From assembly GCA_025698895.1 (NCBI GenBank), contig JAILWO010000001.1:1027001-1091000 (forward strand): a DNA stretch of 64,000 bases, in the 5' to 3' direction. The DNA comes from Rhizobiaceae bacterium (GTDB lineage Bacteria; Pseudomonadota; Alphaproteobacteria; Rhizobiales; Rhizobiaceae). Positions 10,559-20,244 of the stretch are shown here, one piece after another. Both the position numbers and the translations under genes were made by a program. Under the pieces are notes generated by a model. The model was not told where the DNA came from and ran no database searches. It was given only the letters and a program-made list of their open reading frames with translations. Position 1 is the stretch's first letter. Each line of letters begins with the position of its first letter.

Positions 10559-11365
10559 ATGGCATCGCGAGTAATCATCCTGGGCGTCGCCGTCGCAGCA
10601 GCCGGTGGCGCCGGATATGTTGCGAAGAACCTCGCCACCAAGCCGCCGGAGGTGATCGTGGAGCAGGCGCCGAGCCAGCCGACGATCGACCTGACCGAGG
10701 TTCTGGTCCTGAAGAACGACCTGCCCCTGGGGGCGGCGATCACCGATCAGCTTCGCTGGCAGGAATGGCCGAGCGCCGCGGTCGACGAAGCCTTCATCAC
10801 CAGGCAGAACGAGCCCGAGGCGATCAACGAGCTGCAGGGATCGGTGGCGCGGCTGGCCATGTACAAGGGCGAGCCGCTGCGTCGCTCGAAGCTCATCGGC
10901 TCCGGCCAGAGCTTCATGTCGGCCATCCTTCCTTCCGGGCACCGCGCCGTGGCGACCCGCATCTCGGCCGATACGTCCGCCGGCGGCTTCATCCTGCCCA
11001 ACGACTATGTCGACGTCATCATGACGCGCCGCTCCGACACGGCCGGCGGGTCCGGCTTCAGCACCGAGACGATCCTCAAGAACATAAGGGTGCTGGCCAT
11101 CGACCAGGCGATCCAGGAGGACGAGGAAGGTCGCCGCGTCAAGGTGGGCGAGACGGCGACGCTCGAACTCACGCCGCAGCAGGCCGAGATCATCACCGTC
11201 GCCCAGCAGATGGCGGACCGGCTGACACTGGCGCTGCGCTCGGTCAAGGACGCGCAGGAAGAACCGACCGGAGAGGCCGACTATCTCGTCTCCGGAAACG
11301 GCCGGCGCGGCACGGTGCGTCTGATCAAGTCCGGAGAAGTGTCCGAAGTGGGAGCCCGTCAATGA
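10559..11365 (+). CDS. cpaB: Flp/Tad pilus assembly protein CpaB (RcpC-like)
   Basis: First gene of the Tad pilus operon, 268 residues. An N-terminal signal anchor (VIILGVAVAAAGGAGYVA) is followed by a SAF-like domain beginning around TEVLVLKNDLPLGAAI and a C-terminal CpaB/RcpC region (GQSFMSAILPSGHRAVATRI...). CpaB is thought to act in the periplasm with the secretin. No strong Shine-Dalgarno is visible before the ATG. The stop overlaps the cpaC ATG by four bases. In most rhizobia pilA and cpaA precede it; neither does here. Confidence 0.9.
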   Translation: MASRVIILGVAVAAAGGAGYVAKNLATKPPEVIVEQAPSQPTIDLTEVLVLKNDLPLGAAITDQLRWQEWPSAAVDEAFITRQNEPEAINELQGSVARLAMYKGEPLRRSKLIGSGQSFMSAILPSGHRAVATRISADTSAGGFILPNDYVDVIMTRRSDTAGGSGFSTETILKNIRVLAIDQAIQEDEEGRRVKVGETATLELTPQQAEIITVAQQMADRLTLALRSVKDAQEEPTGEADYLVSGNGRRGTVRLIKSGEVSEVGARQ

Positions 11366-12912
11366 CCGTGCATCATCCGGCCATATGGCTGCGCCGCGCC
11401 GTCATGGCTGCGGCGGTCGCTTTCGCCAGTCTCGCGGTGCCGGGCGCGCCGTTCTCGCCGGACGAGGCACTGGCCGAGACGCGGACCCTGCGCCCCAATG
11501 CCGGCCAGCGGGTGAAGCTCGGCCTCAACAAGTCGATCGTCCTGGACCTGCCGCAGGACGCCTACGACATATTGGTGGCCAACCCGGCCGTGGCGGACGC
11601 GGTCACGCGCACCGCGCGGCGCATCTATCTCTTCGGCAAGCAGGTCGGCGAAACCAACATCTTCGTGTTCGGCAGGAATGGCGAGCAGATCGCCTCCATC
11701 GACATCGCCGTCGAGCGTGACGTCGCGGGCCTGGAGGACTACCTCAAGCGCTTCATTCCCAACTCCGACATCACGGTCGAACTGCTCAACGACAACGTCG
11801 TCCTGACCGGAACGGTCGAGACGCCGCTGGATGCGACGCGCGCGGCCCAGCTCGCCACCATCTTCGTCTCAGGCGGTGAGGCCACCACCGGCCAGTACGC
11901 GACGACCGCTGCCGGCGGCGATGCCGCGGCCGGCGTCGCGATCGACAACCCCGACCGGGCGCGCCGCACCAGCCAGATCGTGAACATGCTCAAGATCATC
12001 GGCGAGGACCAGGTGACGCTCAAGGTGACGGTGGCCGAGGTCAGCCGTGCCGTCATGAAACAGCTCGGTGTCAACCTGCTCGTCACGGGCGGCAGCGACG
12101 GCATCAGCTGGAGCGTCGTGGGAGACAATTTCGCCGGTCTGGGCAAGGCGCTGTCCAATTCGGGCGCCGGCCTTGGCATCACCTCCGGAGCGACCACGAT
12201 CGATTCCTACCTCACCGCGATGGAGCAGGGCGGTGTCATGAAGACGCTGGCCGAGCCGACGCTGACGGCCGTCTCGGGCGAACAGGCGACGTTCCGGGTC
12301 GGCGGCGAATACAATCTCATCACGGGCGTCTCGAGCGCCGTGTCGGAGGACAACCAGACCGGCGAGCGCACTTTCGAATATGAGCGCATCGACTACGGTA
12401 TCGGGCTGGAGTTCAAGCCGGTCGTCCTGTCGCCGGGCCGCATCAGCCTCAAGATCCGAACCTCCGTGTCGGAACCCACTTCCGAGGCGTCGGTGGCCTT
12501 GTCGTCGGGCGGGCGCGGCCAGGGCACCAACATCATCTCCATGCGCAAGCGGCTCGCCGACACGACCGTGGAACTGCCCTCCGGCGGCTCCATGATGATC
12601 GCCGGCCTCGTGCGCGACGATGTGCGCCAGGTCATCAACGGGCTGCCCGGCCTGTCGAAGATCCCGGTGCTCGGCACGCTGTTCCGCAGCCGCGACTTCG
12701 TCCGCAACGAGAGCGAGCTCGTCATCATCGTGACGCCCTATCTGTCGCGGCCTGTCGCGCGCAACGCGCTCGCCAGGCCGGACGACAATTTCAACCCGTC
12801 CAGCGACGGTGCCGGAATGTTCCTTGGCAAGGTCAACCGCGTCTACGGAACCATGCAGACCTCGTTGCCCAACGGCCGCTACCACGGCGTCGTCGGCTAC
12901 ATCTACAAGTGA
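11362..12912 (+). CDS. cpaC: Tad pilus outer-membrane secretin CpaC (RcpA)
   Basis: Secretin forming the outer-membrane channel for the Flp pilus, 516 residues. An N-terminal signal peptide (VMAAAVAFASLAVPGAPF) precedes the pilus-assembly N-domain (RTLRPNAGQRVKLGLNKSIVLDLP), then a BON-like segment (NSDITVELLNDNVVLTGTVETP) and the secretin domain ending in PSGGSMMIAGLVRDDVRQVINGLPGLSKIPVLGTLFRS, a typical secretin signature. ATG overlaps the cpaB stop (ATGA). It would work with the CpaD lipoprotein encoded next. Confidence 0.95.
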   Translation: MTVHHPAIWLRRAVMAAAVAFASLAVPGAPFSPDEALAETRTLRPNAGQRVKLGLNKSIVLDLPQDAYDILVANPAVADAVTRTARRIYLFGKQVGETNIFVFGRNGEQIASIDIAVERDVAGLEDYLKRFIPNSDITVELLNDNVVLTGTVETPLDATRAAQLATIFVSGGEATTGQYATTAAGGDAAAGVAIDNPDRARRTSQIVNMLKIIGEDQVTLKVTVAEVSRAVMKQLGVNLLVTGGSDGISWSVVGDNFAGLGKALSNSGAGLGITSGATTIDSYLTAMEQGGVMKTLAEPTLTAVSGEQATFRVGGEYNLITGVSSAVSEDNQTGERTFEYERIDYGIGLEFKPVVLSPGRISLKIRTSVSEPTSEASVALSSGGRGQGTNIISMRKRLADTTVELPSGGSMMIAGLVRDDVRQVINGLPGLSKIPVLGTLFRSRDFVRNESELVIIVTPYLSRPVARNALARPDDNFNPSSDGAGMFLGKVNRVYGTMQTSLPNGRYHGVVGYIYK

Positions 12913-12926
12913 GCGGGGATAGCCAC

Positions 12927-13607
12927 ATGAACGAGGTTCGCCTCTCCAGGACTTTGCGTTCGGCCGGGATCGCGCTGTTTGCCGCCCTGCTGGCGACGGG
13001 CTGCGCCAAGCGCGATTCCATCATCGTCGGCTCGGTGCCGGACGACTACCGCACCAACCACCCGATCACCATTTCCGAGCAGGAGGAGGCGATCGACATT
13101 CCGGTCGCGGCGTCGAGCCATCGCCTCTCCGCCAACCAGAAGGCCGCCCTCGACGGCTTCTTCGCCAATTACGACGTGCAGGCGGGCGCGCCGATATCCA
13201 TCCTGGTGCCGAGCGGCGGGGCCAACGAGCTTGCGGCCTCGGAGGTCGCCAGGGACATGGCGCGCCACCTGTCCCAGGGCGGCATACCCGGCCATCGCAT
13301 CACCACATACGCCTATTCGACGGGATCAAGCACGGCGTCCGCGCCGATCCGGGTCACATATACCGCGCTGCGCGCCCAGGCCGGACCCTGCGGCCGCTGG
13401 AACGCCGACCTCCTCAACAATGCCGAAAACAAGCACTACACCAATTTCGGCTGTGCCTCTCAGAACAACCTTGCCGCGCAGATCGCCAATCCGGCGGACC
13501 TGCTCGGGCCGCGCAAGCCGTCGCCGATCGACGCCGAGAACCGCGGCGTCGCGATTAGCGACTACAAGGAAAAGATCGACCTGTTCGAACCCAATATCAA
13601 CTACTGA
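12927..13607 (+). CDS. cpaD: Tad pilus lipoprotein CpaD
   Basis: Outer-membrane/periplasmic lipoprotein helping secretin assembly, 226 residues. The signal peptide ends in the lipobox LATGC, so lipidation at that cysteine is expected. ATG 12927 is chosen because GGGGA lies seven bases upstream; a GTG at 12909 overlapping the cpaC stop (GTGA) is an alternative that adds six residues. The body shows the CpaD-family pattern with CGRWNADLLNNAENKHYTNFGC and a downstream region carrying NPADLLGPRKPSPID. Confidence 0.9.
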   Translation: MNEVRLSRTLRSAGIALFAALLATGCAKRDSIIVGSVPDDYRTNHPITISEQEEAIDIPVAASSHRLSANQKAALDGFFANYDVQAGAPISILVPSGGANELAASEVARDMARHLSQGGIPGHRITTYAYSTGSSTASAPIRVTYTALRAQAGPCGRWNADLLNNAENKHYTNFGCASQNNLAAQIANPADLLGPRKPSPIDAENRGVAISDYKEKIDLFEPNINY

Positions 13608-13621
13608 GGCGGGCGGCTGAC

Positions 13622-14911
13622 ATGACCAATCTCGCTTATGCCGAGGAACATCCGGATCCGACCGTCGATCCCGACATCGCGGCGATCTCGCAGTACCGGC
13701 CGATTCCCCGGATCTCGATCCAGGCCTTCTGCGAGACCGAGGCCGTCGCCCATCCGATCGAGCGGGTGGCGGAGGACCGCCGCATGGCCAAGGCCCATGT
13801 CAAGGTTCACATGGGCGGCGTGGAGACGGCGATCGAGTTCTACCAGTCGGCGCCGACGCCCAACCTCATCATCGTGGAATCGAAGCTCGAGCCGCGCGAA
13901 CTGCTCGATTCGCTGGCAAAGCTCGCCGAAGTCTGCGACCCCACCTCCAAGGTCGTCATCATCGGTCACTACAACGACGTCTGGCTCTATCGCGAACTCG
14001 TCCGCTCGGGCGTGTCGGAATATATGGTCGCGCCGGTATCGCTGGCCGACATACTCGGCGTCGTCTCGACGATCTTCGTGGGGCCTGAGGCCGAGCCGCT
14101 CGGCAAGACGGTCGCCTTCGTCGGCGCCAAGGGCGGCGTCGGCTCCTCCACCATCGCGCACAATCTGGCCTGGGCGACCTCCACCCTGTTCTCGTCGGAA
14201 GTGGTGGTGGCCGACATGGACCTCGCCTTCGGCACCGCCAACATCAATTTCGACCAGGACCCCGCGCAGGGCATAGCCGAAGCGGTATTCTCGCCCGAGC
14301 GCATCGACGAGGTCTATCTGGACCGCCTGCTGGCGCAGTGCGCGGAGCACCTCTCGCTTCTGGCGGCGCCCTCGACGCTCGACCGCGTCTATGATTTCGA
14401 TCCGGACGCCTTTTCGCAGATCATAGACACGGTGCAACGCTCCGCCCCGATGATCGTGCTGGACGTTCCGCATGTGTGGACCGGCTGGACCCGCTCCGTG
14501 CTGACCCAGGCCGACGAGATCGTCATCACGGCGACGCCCGAACTGGCCAATCTGCGCAACACCAAGAACCTGGTCGACACGCTCAAGAAGCTCAGGCCCA
14601 ACGACCCGGCGCCGAAACTGGTGATCAACCAGGCCGGCATGCCCAAGCGGCCGGAGATCTCGGCATCGGAATTCTGCCAGCCGCTCGATCTCGAACCGCT
14701 GGCTGTCATTCCCTTCGACGCGGCCCTTTTCGGCAATGCCGCCAACAATGGCCGCATGATCGGCGAAATGGACCCGAAACATCCGGTCGTGCAGTCCATC
14801 TCGGAGATGGCCCATGTTCTCACGGGCCGGATGGAAATGAAACCGCGCAGGAAGCGGCCGGGCATCTCGAGCCTGCTCGAGCGCCTGAAGCTCGGCAAGC
14901 AGAGCGCCTGA
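13622..14911 (+). CDS. cpaE: Tad pilus ParA-like ATPase CpaE (TadZ)
   Basis: Localisation ATPase for the Tad machine, 429 residues. The N-terminal third is a receiver-like domain (LIIVESKLEPRELLDSLAKLAEV, VVIIGHYNDV) without an obvious phosphorylation pocket, as in TadZ. The C-terminal two thirds is a ParA/MinD-like domain with deviant Walker A GAKGGVGSST (168-177) and VVVADMDLAFGTAN. In Caulobacter CpaE is polar and recruits the secretion apparatus. It lies 14 bases after cpaD in the same operon. Confidence 0.93.
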   Translation: MTNLAYAEEHPDPTVDPDIAAISQYRPIPRISIQAFCETEAVAHPIERVAEDRRMAKAHVKVHMGGVETAIEFYQSAPTPNLIIVESKLEPRELLDSLAKLAEVCDPTSKVVIIGHYNDVWLYRELVRSGVSEYMVAPVSLADILGVVSTIFVGPEAEPLGKTVAFVGAKGGVGSSTIAHNLAWATSTLFSSEVVVADMDLAFGTANINFDQDPAQGIAEAVFSPERIDEVYLDRLLAQCAEHLSLLAAPSTLDRVYDFDPDAFSQIIDTVQRSAPMIVLDVPHVWTGWTRSVLTQADEIVITATPELANLRNTKNLVDTLKKLRPNDPAPKLVINQAGMPKRPEISASEFCQPLDLEPLAVIPFDAALFGNAANNGRMIGEMDPKHPVVQSISEMAHVLTGRMEMKPRRKRPGISSLLERLKLGKQSA

Positions 14912-14941
14912 AGCGAACGCGCGCAAGGAGACGGCTGATAC

Positions 14942-16456
14942 ATGTTCGGCAGGCGAGGCAACGATTTCGGCGATCGCGGCGCGGTGCAGGAGCGACCTGC
15001 CCCGCCGCCGCCGGCCGGCGCTCCAACCTCCACGGCGCCCATACCGCCCGCCGCGCCGGCCCCGGCGGCCAGCCGCGCCGCGCCGTCCGCGCCCCAGCGC
15101 AGGCCGGTCGAACAGGCTCCGCCCCTGGCTCCGTCCGCGCCGCCGTCGCCGCGGTCCGGACGCGAGAAGAGCGAGAGCTACTACGACACCAAGACCCAGG
15201 TCTTCTCGGCCCTGATCGACACGATCGACCTGTCGCAGCTCGCCAAGCTGGAGCCGGATTCGGCCCGCGAGGAGATCCGCGACATCGTCAACGACATCAT
15301 CGCGATCAAGAATTTCGCGATGTCGATCTCCGAGCAGGAGGAGCTGCTCGAGGACATCTGCAACGACGTGCTCGGCTACGGTCCGCTGGAGCCGCTGCTC
15401 GCCCGCGACGACATCGCCGACATCATGGTCAACGGCTCGCGCCAGGTCTTCATCGAGGTCAACGGCAAGGTCGAGCAGACTTCCGTCCGCTTTCGCGACA
15501 ACCAGCAGCTTCTCAACATCTGCCAGCGCATCGTCAGCCAGGTCGGCCGGCGCGTCGATGAATCCTCGCCGATCTGCGACGCGCGGCTTCCCGACGGCAG
15601 CCGCGTCAACGTCATCGCCCCGCCGCTGGCGATCGACGGCACCGCGCTCACCATCCGCAAGTTCAAGAAGGACAAGCTCACCCTCGATCAGCTCGTCAAG
15701 TTCGGCGCCATCTCTCCGATGGGCGCGGAAGTGCTGAAGATCATCGGCCGCGTCCGCTGCAACGTCATCATCTCCGGCGGCACCGGCTCGGGCAAGACGA
15801 CGCTGCTCAACTGCCTGACCAACTACGTGGATCGCGACGAGCGCGTCATCACCTGCGAGGACTCGGCCGAACTCCAGCTCCAGCAGCCGCATGTGGTGCG
15901 CCTCGAAACCCGCCCGCCCAACCTGGAAGGCGAGGGCGAGGTGACCATGCGTGACCTCGTCAAGAACTGCCTGCGCATGCGCCCCGAGCGCATCATCGTC
16001 GGCGAGGTGCGCGGCCCGGAGGTGTTCGACCTCCTCCAGGCGATGAACACCGGCCATGACGGCTCGATGGGCACGATCCACTCGAACAGCCCGCGCGAAT
16101 GCCTCAACCGCATGGAATCCATGATCGCCATGGGTGGCTATTCGCTGCCGCAGAAGACCGTGCGCGAGATCATCGTCGGTTCGGTCGACGTCATCATCCA
16201 GGCGGCCCGCCTGCGCGACGGCTCGCGCCGCATCACCCATGTCACCGAGGTGATCGGCATGGAGGGCGACGTCATCATCACGCAGGATCTCCTGACCTAC
16301 AACATCAAGGGCGAGGACGCGCAGGGCCGCATCATCGGCGAACATGTTTCGACCGGCATCGGGCGGCCGGCCTTCTGGGACCGCGCCCGCTACTTCAACG
16401 AGGAGGCGCGCCTGGCCAACGCGCTGGAATCGATGGAAGAAAGAAAGTCCGAATGA
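14942..16456 (+). CDS. cpaF: Tad secretion ATPase CpaF (TadA)
   Basis: Hexameric type II/IV secretion ATPase driving Flp pilus extension (and in some systems retraction), 504 residues. After a proline/alanine-rich N-terminal linker (residues about 15-70) comes the conserved domain: [21 protein letters not shown], Walker [10 protein letters not shown], Walker B-type [18 protein letters not shown] and [43 protein letters not shown] lies 11 bases before the ATG. It is cytoplasmic and acts with TadB/TadC. Confidence 0.96.
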   Translation: MFGRRGNDFGDRGAVQERPAPPPPAGAPTSTAPIPPAAPAPAASRAAPSAPQRRPVEQAPPLAPSAPPSPRSGREKSESYYDTKTQVFSALIDTIDLSQLAKLEPDSAREEIRDIVNDIIAIKNFAMSISEQEELLEDICNDVLGYGPLEPLLARDDIADIMVNGSRQVFIEVNGKVEQTSVRFRDNQQLLNICQRIVSQVGRRVDESSPICDARLPDGSRVNVIAPPLAIDGTALTIRKFKKDKLTLDQLVKFGAISPMGAEVLKIIGRVRCNVIISGGTGSGKTTLLNCLTNYVDRDERVITCEDSAELQLQQPHVVRLETRPPNLEGEGEVTMRDLVKNCLRMRPERIIVGEVRGPEVFDLLQAMNTGHDGSMGTIHSNSPRECLNRMESMIAMGGYSLPQKTVREIIVGSVDVIIQAARLRDGSRRITHVTEVIGMEGDVIITQDLLTYNIKGEDAQGRIIGEHVSTGIGRPAFWDRARYFNEEARLANALESMEERKSE

Positions 16457-16469
16457 GCTGGGCGCGCTG

Positions 16470-17483
16470 ATGTTTGGTATCGACGTCTCGATCCTGGCCT
16501 TCGTTCTTCTCGCCGGCGCCAGCGCCGGCGCGGTGGCTTACGCCCTCCTGTTCCGCCAGGTGGAGAACGAGCAGAAGGTGAGCCGGCGGCTCGACACGAT
16601 CAAGAAGGCCGAGACCGACCGCTCCGTCGTCAATGCCTCGCGCGACAGGATCGCGGAGGCGGCCAAGCGCCGCAAATCCGTGCAGGACTCGCTGAAGGAT
16701 CTCGAAAACAAGCAGAAGCTCAAGGACCGCAATCTCAAGAAGCCGCCCCTCAAGATTCAGATCAGACAAGCCGGCCTGACCACCACGATGGAGCGGTTCT
16801 ACATCTACTCGCTGGCCTGCGGGCTGGCGGCGACCGTCTTGTGCTTCATGGTCGGCGTGCCGCTCTACATCCTGCCCGGCGCCTTTCTGGCCGGCATGTT
16901 CGGGCTGCCGCGCTGGTTCGTATCCTTCGTGCGCGCACGCCGCGTCAAGAAGTTCCTGAACGAGTTCCCAAATGCGCTCGACGTGATCGTGCGCGCGGTG
17001 AAATCCGGCCTTCCGCTCAATGACGGCATCCGCCTGATCGCGTCGGAATCGCCCGAGCCGGTGCGCACCGAATTCCGCCGCATCGTCGAGGCTCAGCAGA
17101 TGGGGCTGTCCATACCCGAGGCGTCGATGCGCATGGTGGAGACCATGCCGTGCCCCGAAGCCGGCTTTTTCGGCATCGTCATCCAGATTCAGAGCCAGGC
17201 CGGCGGCAATCTTTCGGAGGCGCTCGGCAATCTGTCGCGCGTGCTGCGCGACCGCAAGAAGATGAAGGCCAAGGTGCAGGCACTGTCGATGGAGGCGAAG
17301 GCCTCGGCCGCGATCATCGGCGCGCTGCCCTTCATCGTCACCCTGCTCGTCTATATCAGCAGCCCCGGCTACATGACGCCGCTGTTCACGACAAGCACCG
17401 GCCATCTCCTGCTCGGCTTCTCGGCGGTGTGGATGTCGATGGGCATTTTCACCATGCGCAAGATGATGAATTTCGAGGTCTGA
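16470..17483 (+). CDS. tadB: Tad inner-membrane platform protein TadB
   Basis: Type II secretion F-domain protein, 337 residues, forming the inner-membrane platform with TadC. An N-terminal helix (ILAFVLLAGASAGAVAYALLF), a charged cytoplasmic region, two central helices (IYSLACGLAATVLCFMVGV, LPGAFLAGMFGLPRWFVSFV), the GspF-like domain (FLNEFPNALDVIVRAVKSGLPLNDGIRLIASES) and C-terminal helices are present. The upstream frame is open through cpaF, but ATG 16470 gives the family's N-terminus 13 bases after the cpaF stop. Confidence 0.92.
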   Translation: MFGIDVSILAFVLLAGASAGAVAYALLFRQVENEQKVSRRLDTIKKAETDRSVVNASRDRIAEAAKRRKSVQDSLKDLENKQKLKDRNLKKPPLKIQIRQAGLTTTMERFYIYSLACGLAATVLCFMVGVPLYILPGAFLAGMFGLPRWFVSFVRARRVKKFLNEFPNALDVIVRAVKSGLPLNDGIRLIASESPEPVRTEFRRIVEAQQMGLSIPEASMRMVETMPCPEAGFFGIVIQIQSQAGGNLSEALGNLSRVLRDRKKMKAKVQALSMEAKASAAIIGALPFIVTLLVYISSPGYMTPLFTTSTGHLLLGFSAVWMSMGIFTMRKMMNFEV

Positions 17484-17486
17484 CCC

Positions 17487-18479
17487 GTGCAGTCGGTGGC
17501 CAACGCAATCTCGGATCCGGCGTTCCTGATCGCCATGCTGGTTTCGGTGGCGGTGTTCGCCACCGTCTTCACGCTCATGCCGGCCTTCGGCGGCGACCGG
17601 CTGAAGTCGCGCATGAAGACCGTGGCGATCGAGCGCGACGAGTTGCGCGCCAAGCAGCGCGCCAGGCTGGCCACCGAAGCCGACCGGCGCCGCAAGGGGC
17701 TGCGCGAGCAGCAGTCGACCGGCATGCGCAGCATCGTGGAGTCGCTCGACCTGCGGCGCGCCCTTGCCGACGAGAACACCATCAACCAGCTTCGGGTGGC
17801 CGGCTTCCGCGGCCAAAACCCGATGACGAAGTTCCTGTTCTTCAGGCTGGTCCTGCCGATCGGTTTCCTGGCGGTGGCCGTGGTCTATCTGTTCCTGCTC
17901 GACGGCATGCCCGAGCAGCCGCCGCTCATGCGGGGCTTCATCTGCGTGGTGGCCGCCTATGCGGGCTTTTACGCGCCCGTTCTCTACGTCTCCAACCGCG
18001 CCTCCAAGCGCAAGCAGGCCATCCAGCTGGCGTGGCCCGACGCGCTCGACCTGATGCTGATCTGCGTGGAATCCGGCATGTCGGTCGAAGCCGCCTTCCG
18101 CAAGGTGGCCGAGGAGATCGGGTCCCAGTCGGTCGACCTTGCCGAGGAACTGGTGCTGACCAATGCCGAACTCTCCTTCCTTCAGGAGAGGCGGCAGGCC
18201 TATGAGAACCTCGCCAATCGCACCGGGCTGGAATCGGTCAAGGGCGTCAGCCAGGCGCTGATCCAGGCGGAGCGCTACGGCACGCCGGTCGCCCAGGCGC
18301 TGCGCGTGCTTGCCAATGAAAGTCGTGACATGCGCATGAACGCGGCCGAAAAGAAGGCGGCCGCGCTGCCGCCCAAGCTCACCGTTCCGATGATCCTGTT
18401 CTTTCTGCCGGTTCTGTTCGTCGTCATCCTGGGCCCGGCCGGCATCACCGTCAGCGAGCAGGGCATTTTCGGCAACTGA
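17487..18479 (+). CDS. tadC: Tad inner-membrane platform protein TadC
   Basis: Paralogue of TadB, 330 residues, starting at GTG three bases after the tadB stop. Helices occur at FLIAMLVSVAVFATVFTLMPAF, FFRLVLPIGFLAVAVVYLFLL and MRGFICVVAAYAGFYAPVLYV, then a GspF-like domain (AWPDALDLMLICVESGMSVEAAFRKVAEEIG) and a last helix LTVPMILFFLPVLFVVILGPAGI. The Tad operon ends here: the next gene is convergent 12 bases away and no tadD-like TPR gene follows. Confidence 0.92.
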   Translation: MQSVANAISDPAFLIAMLVSVAVFATVFTLMPAFGGDRLKSRMKTVAIERDELRAKQRARLATEADRRRKGLREQQSTGMRSIVESLDLRRALADENTINQLRVAGFRGQNPMTKFLFFRLVLPIGFLAVAVVYLFLLDGMPEQPPLMRGFICVVAAYAGFYAPVLYVSNRASKRKQAIQLAWPDALDLMLICVESGMSVEAAFRKVAEEIGSQSVDLAEELVLTNAELSFLQERRQAYENLANRTGLESVKGVSQALIQAERYGTPVAQALRVLANESRDMRMNAAEKKAAALPPKLTVPMILFFLPVLFVVILGPAGITVSEQGIFGN

Positions 18480-18491
18480 CGCGGTCCGGTT

Positions 18492-19493
18492 TCAGGGACG
18501 AAGCGGAAGCACCCGGTCCGGCGGCTTGTGGCCGTCGAAGAAGGTGCGGATGTTGATGATCACCTTCTCGCCCATGTCGATGCGGCCTTCGATCGTCGCC
18601 GAGCCCATATGCGGCAGGATCACGATACGCCCCTCGCGCGCGAGCTTGACCAGCCTGGGATTGACCTGAGGCTCGTGCTCGAACACGTCGAGACCGGCTC
18701 CGGCCAGCTTGCCCTCGCGCAGCATCCCGATGAGCGCGTCCTCGTCTATGATGTCGCCGCGTGCCGTGTTGACGATATAGGCCGTGGGCTGCAGCAGCGC
18801 GAGCCGCCTGGCCGACAGGAGGTGAAAGGTCGCCGGCGTCGACGGGCAGTTCACCGAAATGATGTCCATGCGGGCCAGCATCTGGTCGAGGCTTTCCCAG
18901 TAGGTCGCCTCCAGCTCGTCCTCGATCGAGGCGGCCACCCGCTTGCGGTTGTGATAGTGGATCGACAGGCCGAACGCCTTGGCGCGCCGCGCGACGGCGG
19001 TCCCGATCCTGCCCATGCCGACGACGCCGAGCCGCTTGCCCCATATGCGCCGCCCCAGCATCCAGGTGGGCGACCAGCCGGCCCATTTCTCCTGCCCCAG
19101 CAGGACATTCGCCCCTTCGGCCAGCCGGCGCGGCACGGCCAGGATCAGGGCCATCGTCATGTCGGCCGTGTCCTCGTTGAGCACGTTCGGCGTGTTGGTG
19201 ACGGTGATCCCCGCCTTCGCGGCCGCTTCGACGTCGATGTTGTCGACACCGTTGCCGTAATTGGCGATCAGCTTGAGGTTCTCGCCCGCCTGGTCGATCA
19301 GCGCCTGGTCGATGCGGTCCGTGACGGTTGGCACCAGCACGTCCGCCTGCCTGACGGCCGCCACCAGCTCGGGCTGGCTCGGCGGCCTGTCATCGACATT
19401 CAGCCTCGCGTCGAAGAGTTCGCGCATCCGCGTCTCGACCGGGTCGGGCAGCTTGCGCGTGATGACGACGAGCGGCTTTTTTCGGGATGCCAT
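18492..19493 (-). CDS. D-2-hydroxyacid dehydrogenase (glyoxylate/hydroxypyruvate reductase-like)
   Basis: NAD(P)-dependent D-isomer-specific 2-hydroxyacid dehydrogenase, 333 residues. The Rossmann motif is GMGRIG (159-164). Catalytic residues fall in NTARGDIID (Arg245), FEHEPQV (Glu274) and ILPHMGSAT (His295). A basic residue in the HNRKR segment after strand two suggests NADPH may be accepted, as in rhizobial glyoxylate reductases; this is inference. ATG 19493 has GAGGA about seven bases upstream; the open frame beyond it is not supported. It is convergent with tadC. Confidence 0.92.
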   Translation of the reverse strand: MASRKKPLVVITRKLPDPVETRMRELFDARLNVDDRPPSQPELVAAVRQADVLVPTVTDRIDQALIDQAGENLKLIANYGNGVDNIDVEAAAKAGITVTNTPNVLNEDTADMTMALILAVPRRLAEGANVLLGQEKWAGWSPTWMLGRRIWGKRLGVVGMGRIGTAVARRAKAFGLSIHYHNRKRVAASIEDELEATYWESLDQMLARMDIISVNCPSTPATFHLLSARRLALLQPTAYIVNTARGDIIDEDALIGMLREGKLAGAGLDVFEHEPQVNPRLVKLAREGRIVILPHMGSATIEGRIDMGEKVIINIRTFFDGHKPPDRVLPLRP

Positions 19494-19641
19494 CGGGGTT
19501 CCTCGGGCGGGCCTTGTTGAGACCTCTTTAACCAAGACGGGCGAAAGTCGAGCCTGCATCGGCGTCGCGTCCTGTCTATCAAGCCACCCTGCCGATGACA
19601 AAGAAAAAGGGCGGCCGATCGCGCCTGTGGAGTGAGCGCAC

Positions 19642-20193
19642 ATGTCCGGCTCGAAGCTGTTTCGTTCCGTTCTCGCCATTGTCGTGGCCGTCGTGGTTTC
19701 AACCGCCGGCTTGCTGGCGCCCGCGCCGGCGCAGGCGCAGACCGCCGGGGTGGGACCGAGCGGCCTGCCGCTGCCCCGTTTCGTCTCGCTCAAGGCGGGT
19801 CGCGTGAACGCCCGGATCGGCCCCGGCCTCAACTTCCCGGTCGACTGGCTTTACCTGAAGCCCGGCCTGCCCATGGAAATCATCCAGGAATACGACAACT
19901 GGCGCCGGGTCCGCGACGCCGACGGCGCGGAAGCCTGGATCAACCAGTCGCTTCTGTCCGGCAAGCGGACCGGCATCGCGGCCCCCTGGCATCGCGGCAA
20001 GGAGACCCTGCTTTCGCTGAGGACCGAACCCGACGAGGAGGCCAGCACCGTCGCATCGGTCGAGCCCGGCGCGATGGGGCGCATCCTGCAATGCGACGGG
20101 CAATGGTGCGAGATGGAGTTCGGCTCGGTCAGGGGATGGATGGAGCAGACCCGGGTGTGGGGCGCCTATCCGGGGGAACGGGTCAAGGACTGA
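19642..20193 (+). CDS. Secreted protein with two bacterial SH3-like domains
   Basis: 183 residues with a clear signal peptide (VLAIVVAVVVSTAGLLAPAPAQAQ). Two SH3b-like repeats follow: residues about 47-105 (FVSLKAGRVNARIGPGLNFPV..., ending AEAWINQSLL) and 115-175 (HRGKETLLSLRTEPDEEAS... ending VRGWMEQTRVWG). Such proteins bind peptidoglycan or other envelope polymers in the periplasm; no catalytic domain is present. It is a single-gene unit between two minus-strand genes. Confidence 0.85.
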   Translation: MSGSKLFRSVLAIVVAVVVSTAGLLAPAPAQAQTAGVGPSGLPLPRFVSLKAGRVNARIGPGLNFPVDWLYLKPGLPMEIIQEYDNWRRVRDADGAEAWINQSLLSGKRTGIAAPWHRGKETLLSLRTEPDEEASTVASVEPGAMGRILQCDGQWCEMEFGSVRGWMEQTRVWGAYPGERVKD

Positions 20194-20244
20194 GAGCCCC
20201 GCCTGATCCGATTCTCAAACGGTCTCTGAGTGACGGCGAGGCCG

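Noticed and set aside
13601-16345. Open frame of 914 codons opposite cpaE and cpaF
   Set aside because: Antisense to two well-identified Tad genes, His/Asp/Arg-rich and without motifs; a GC-skew artefact.
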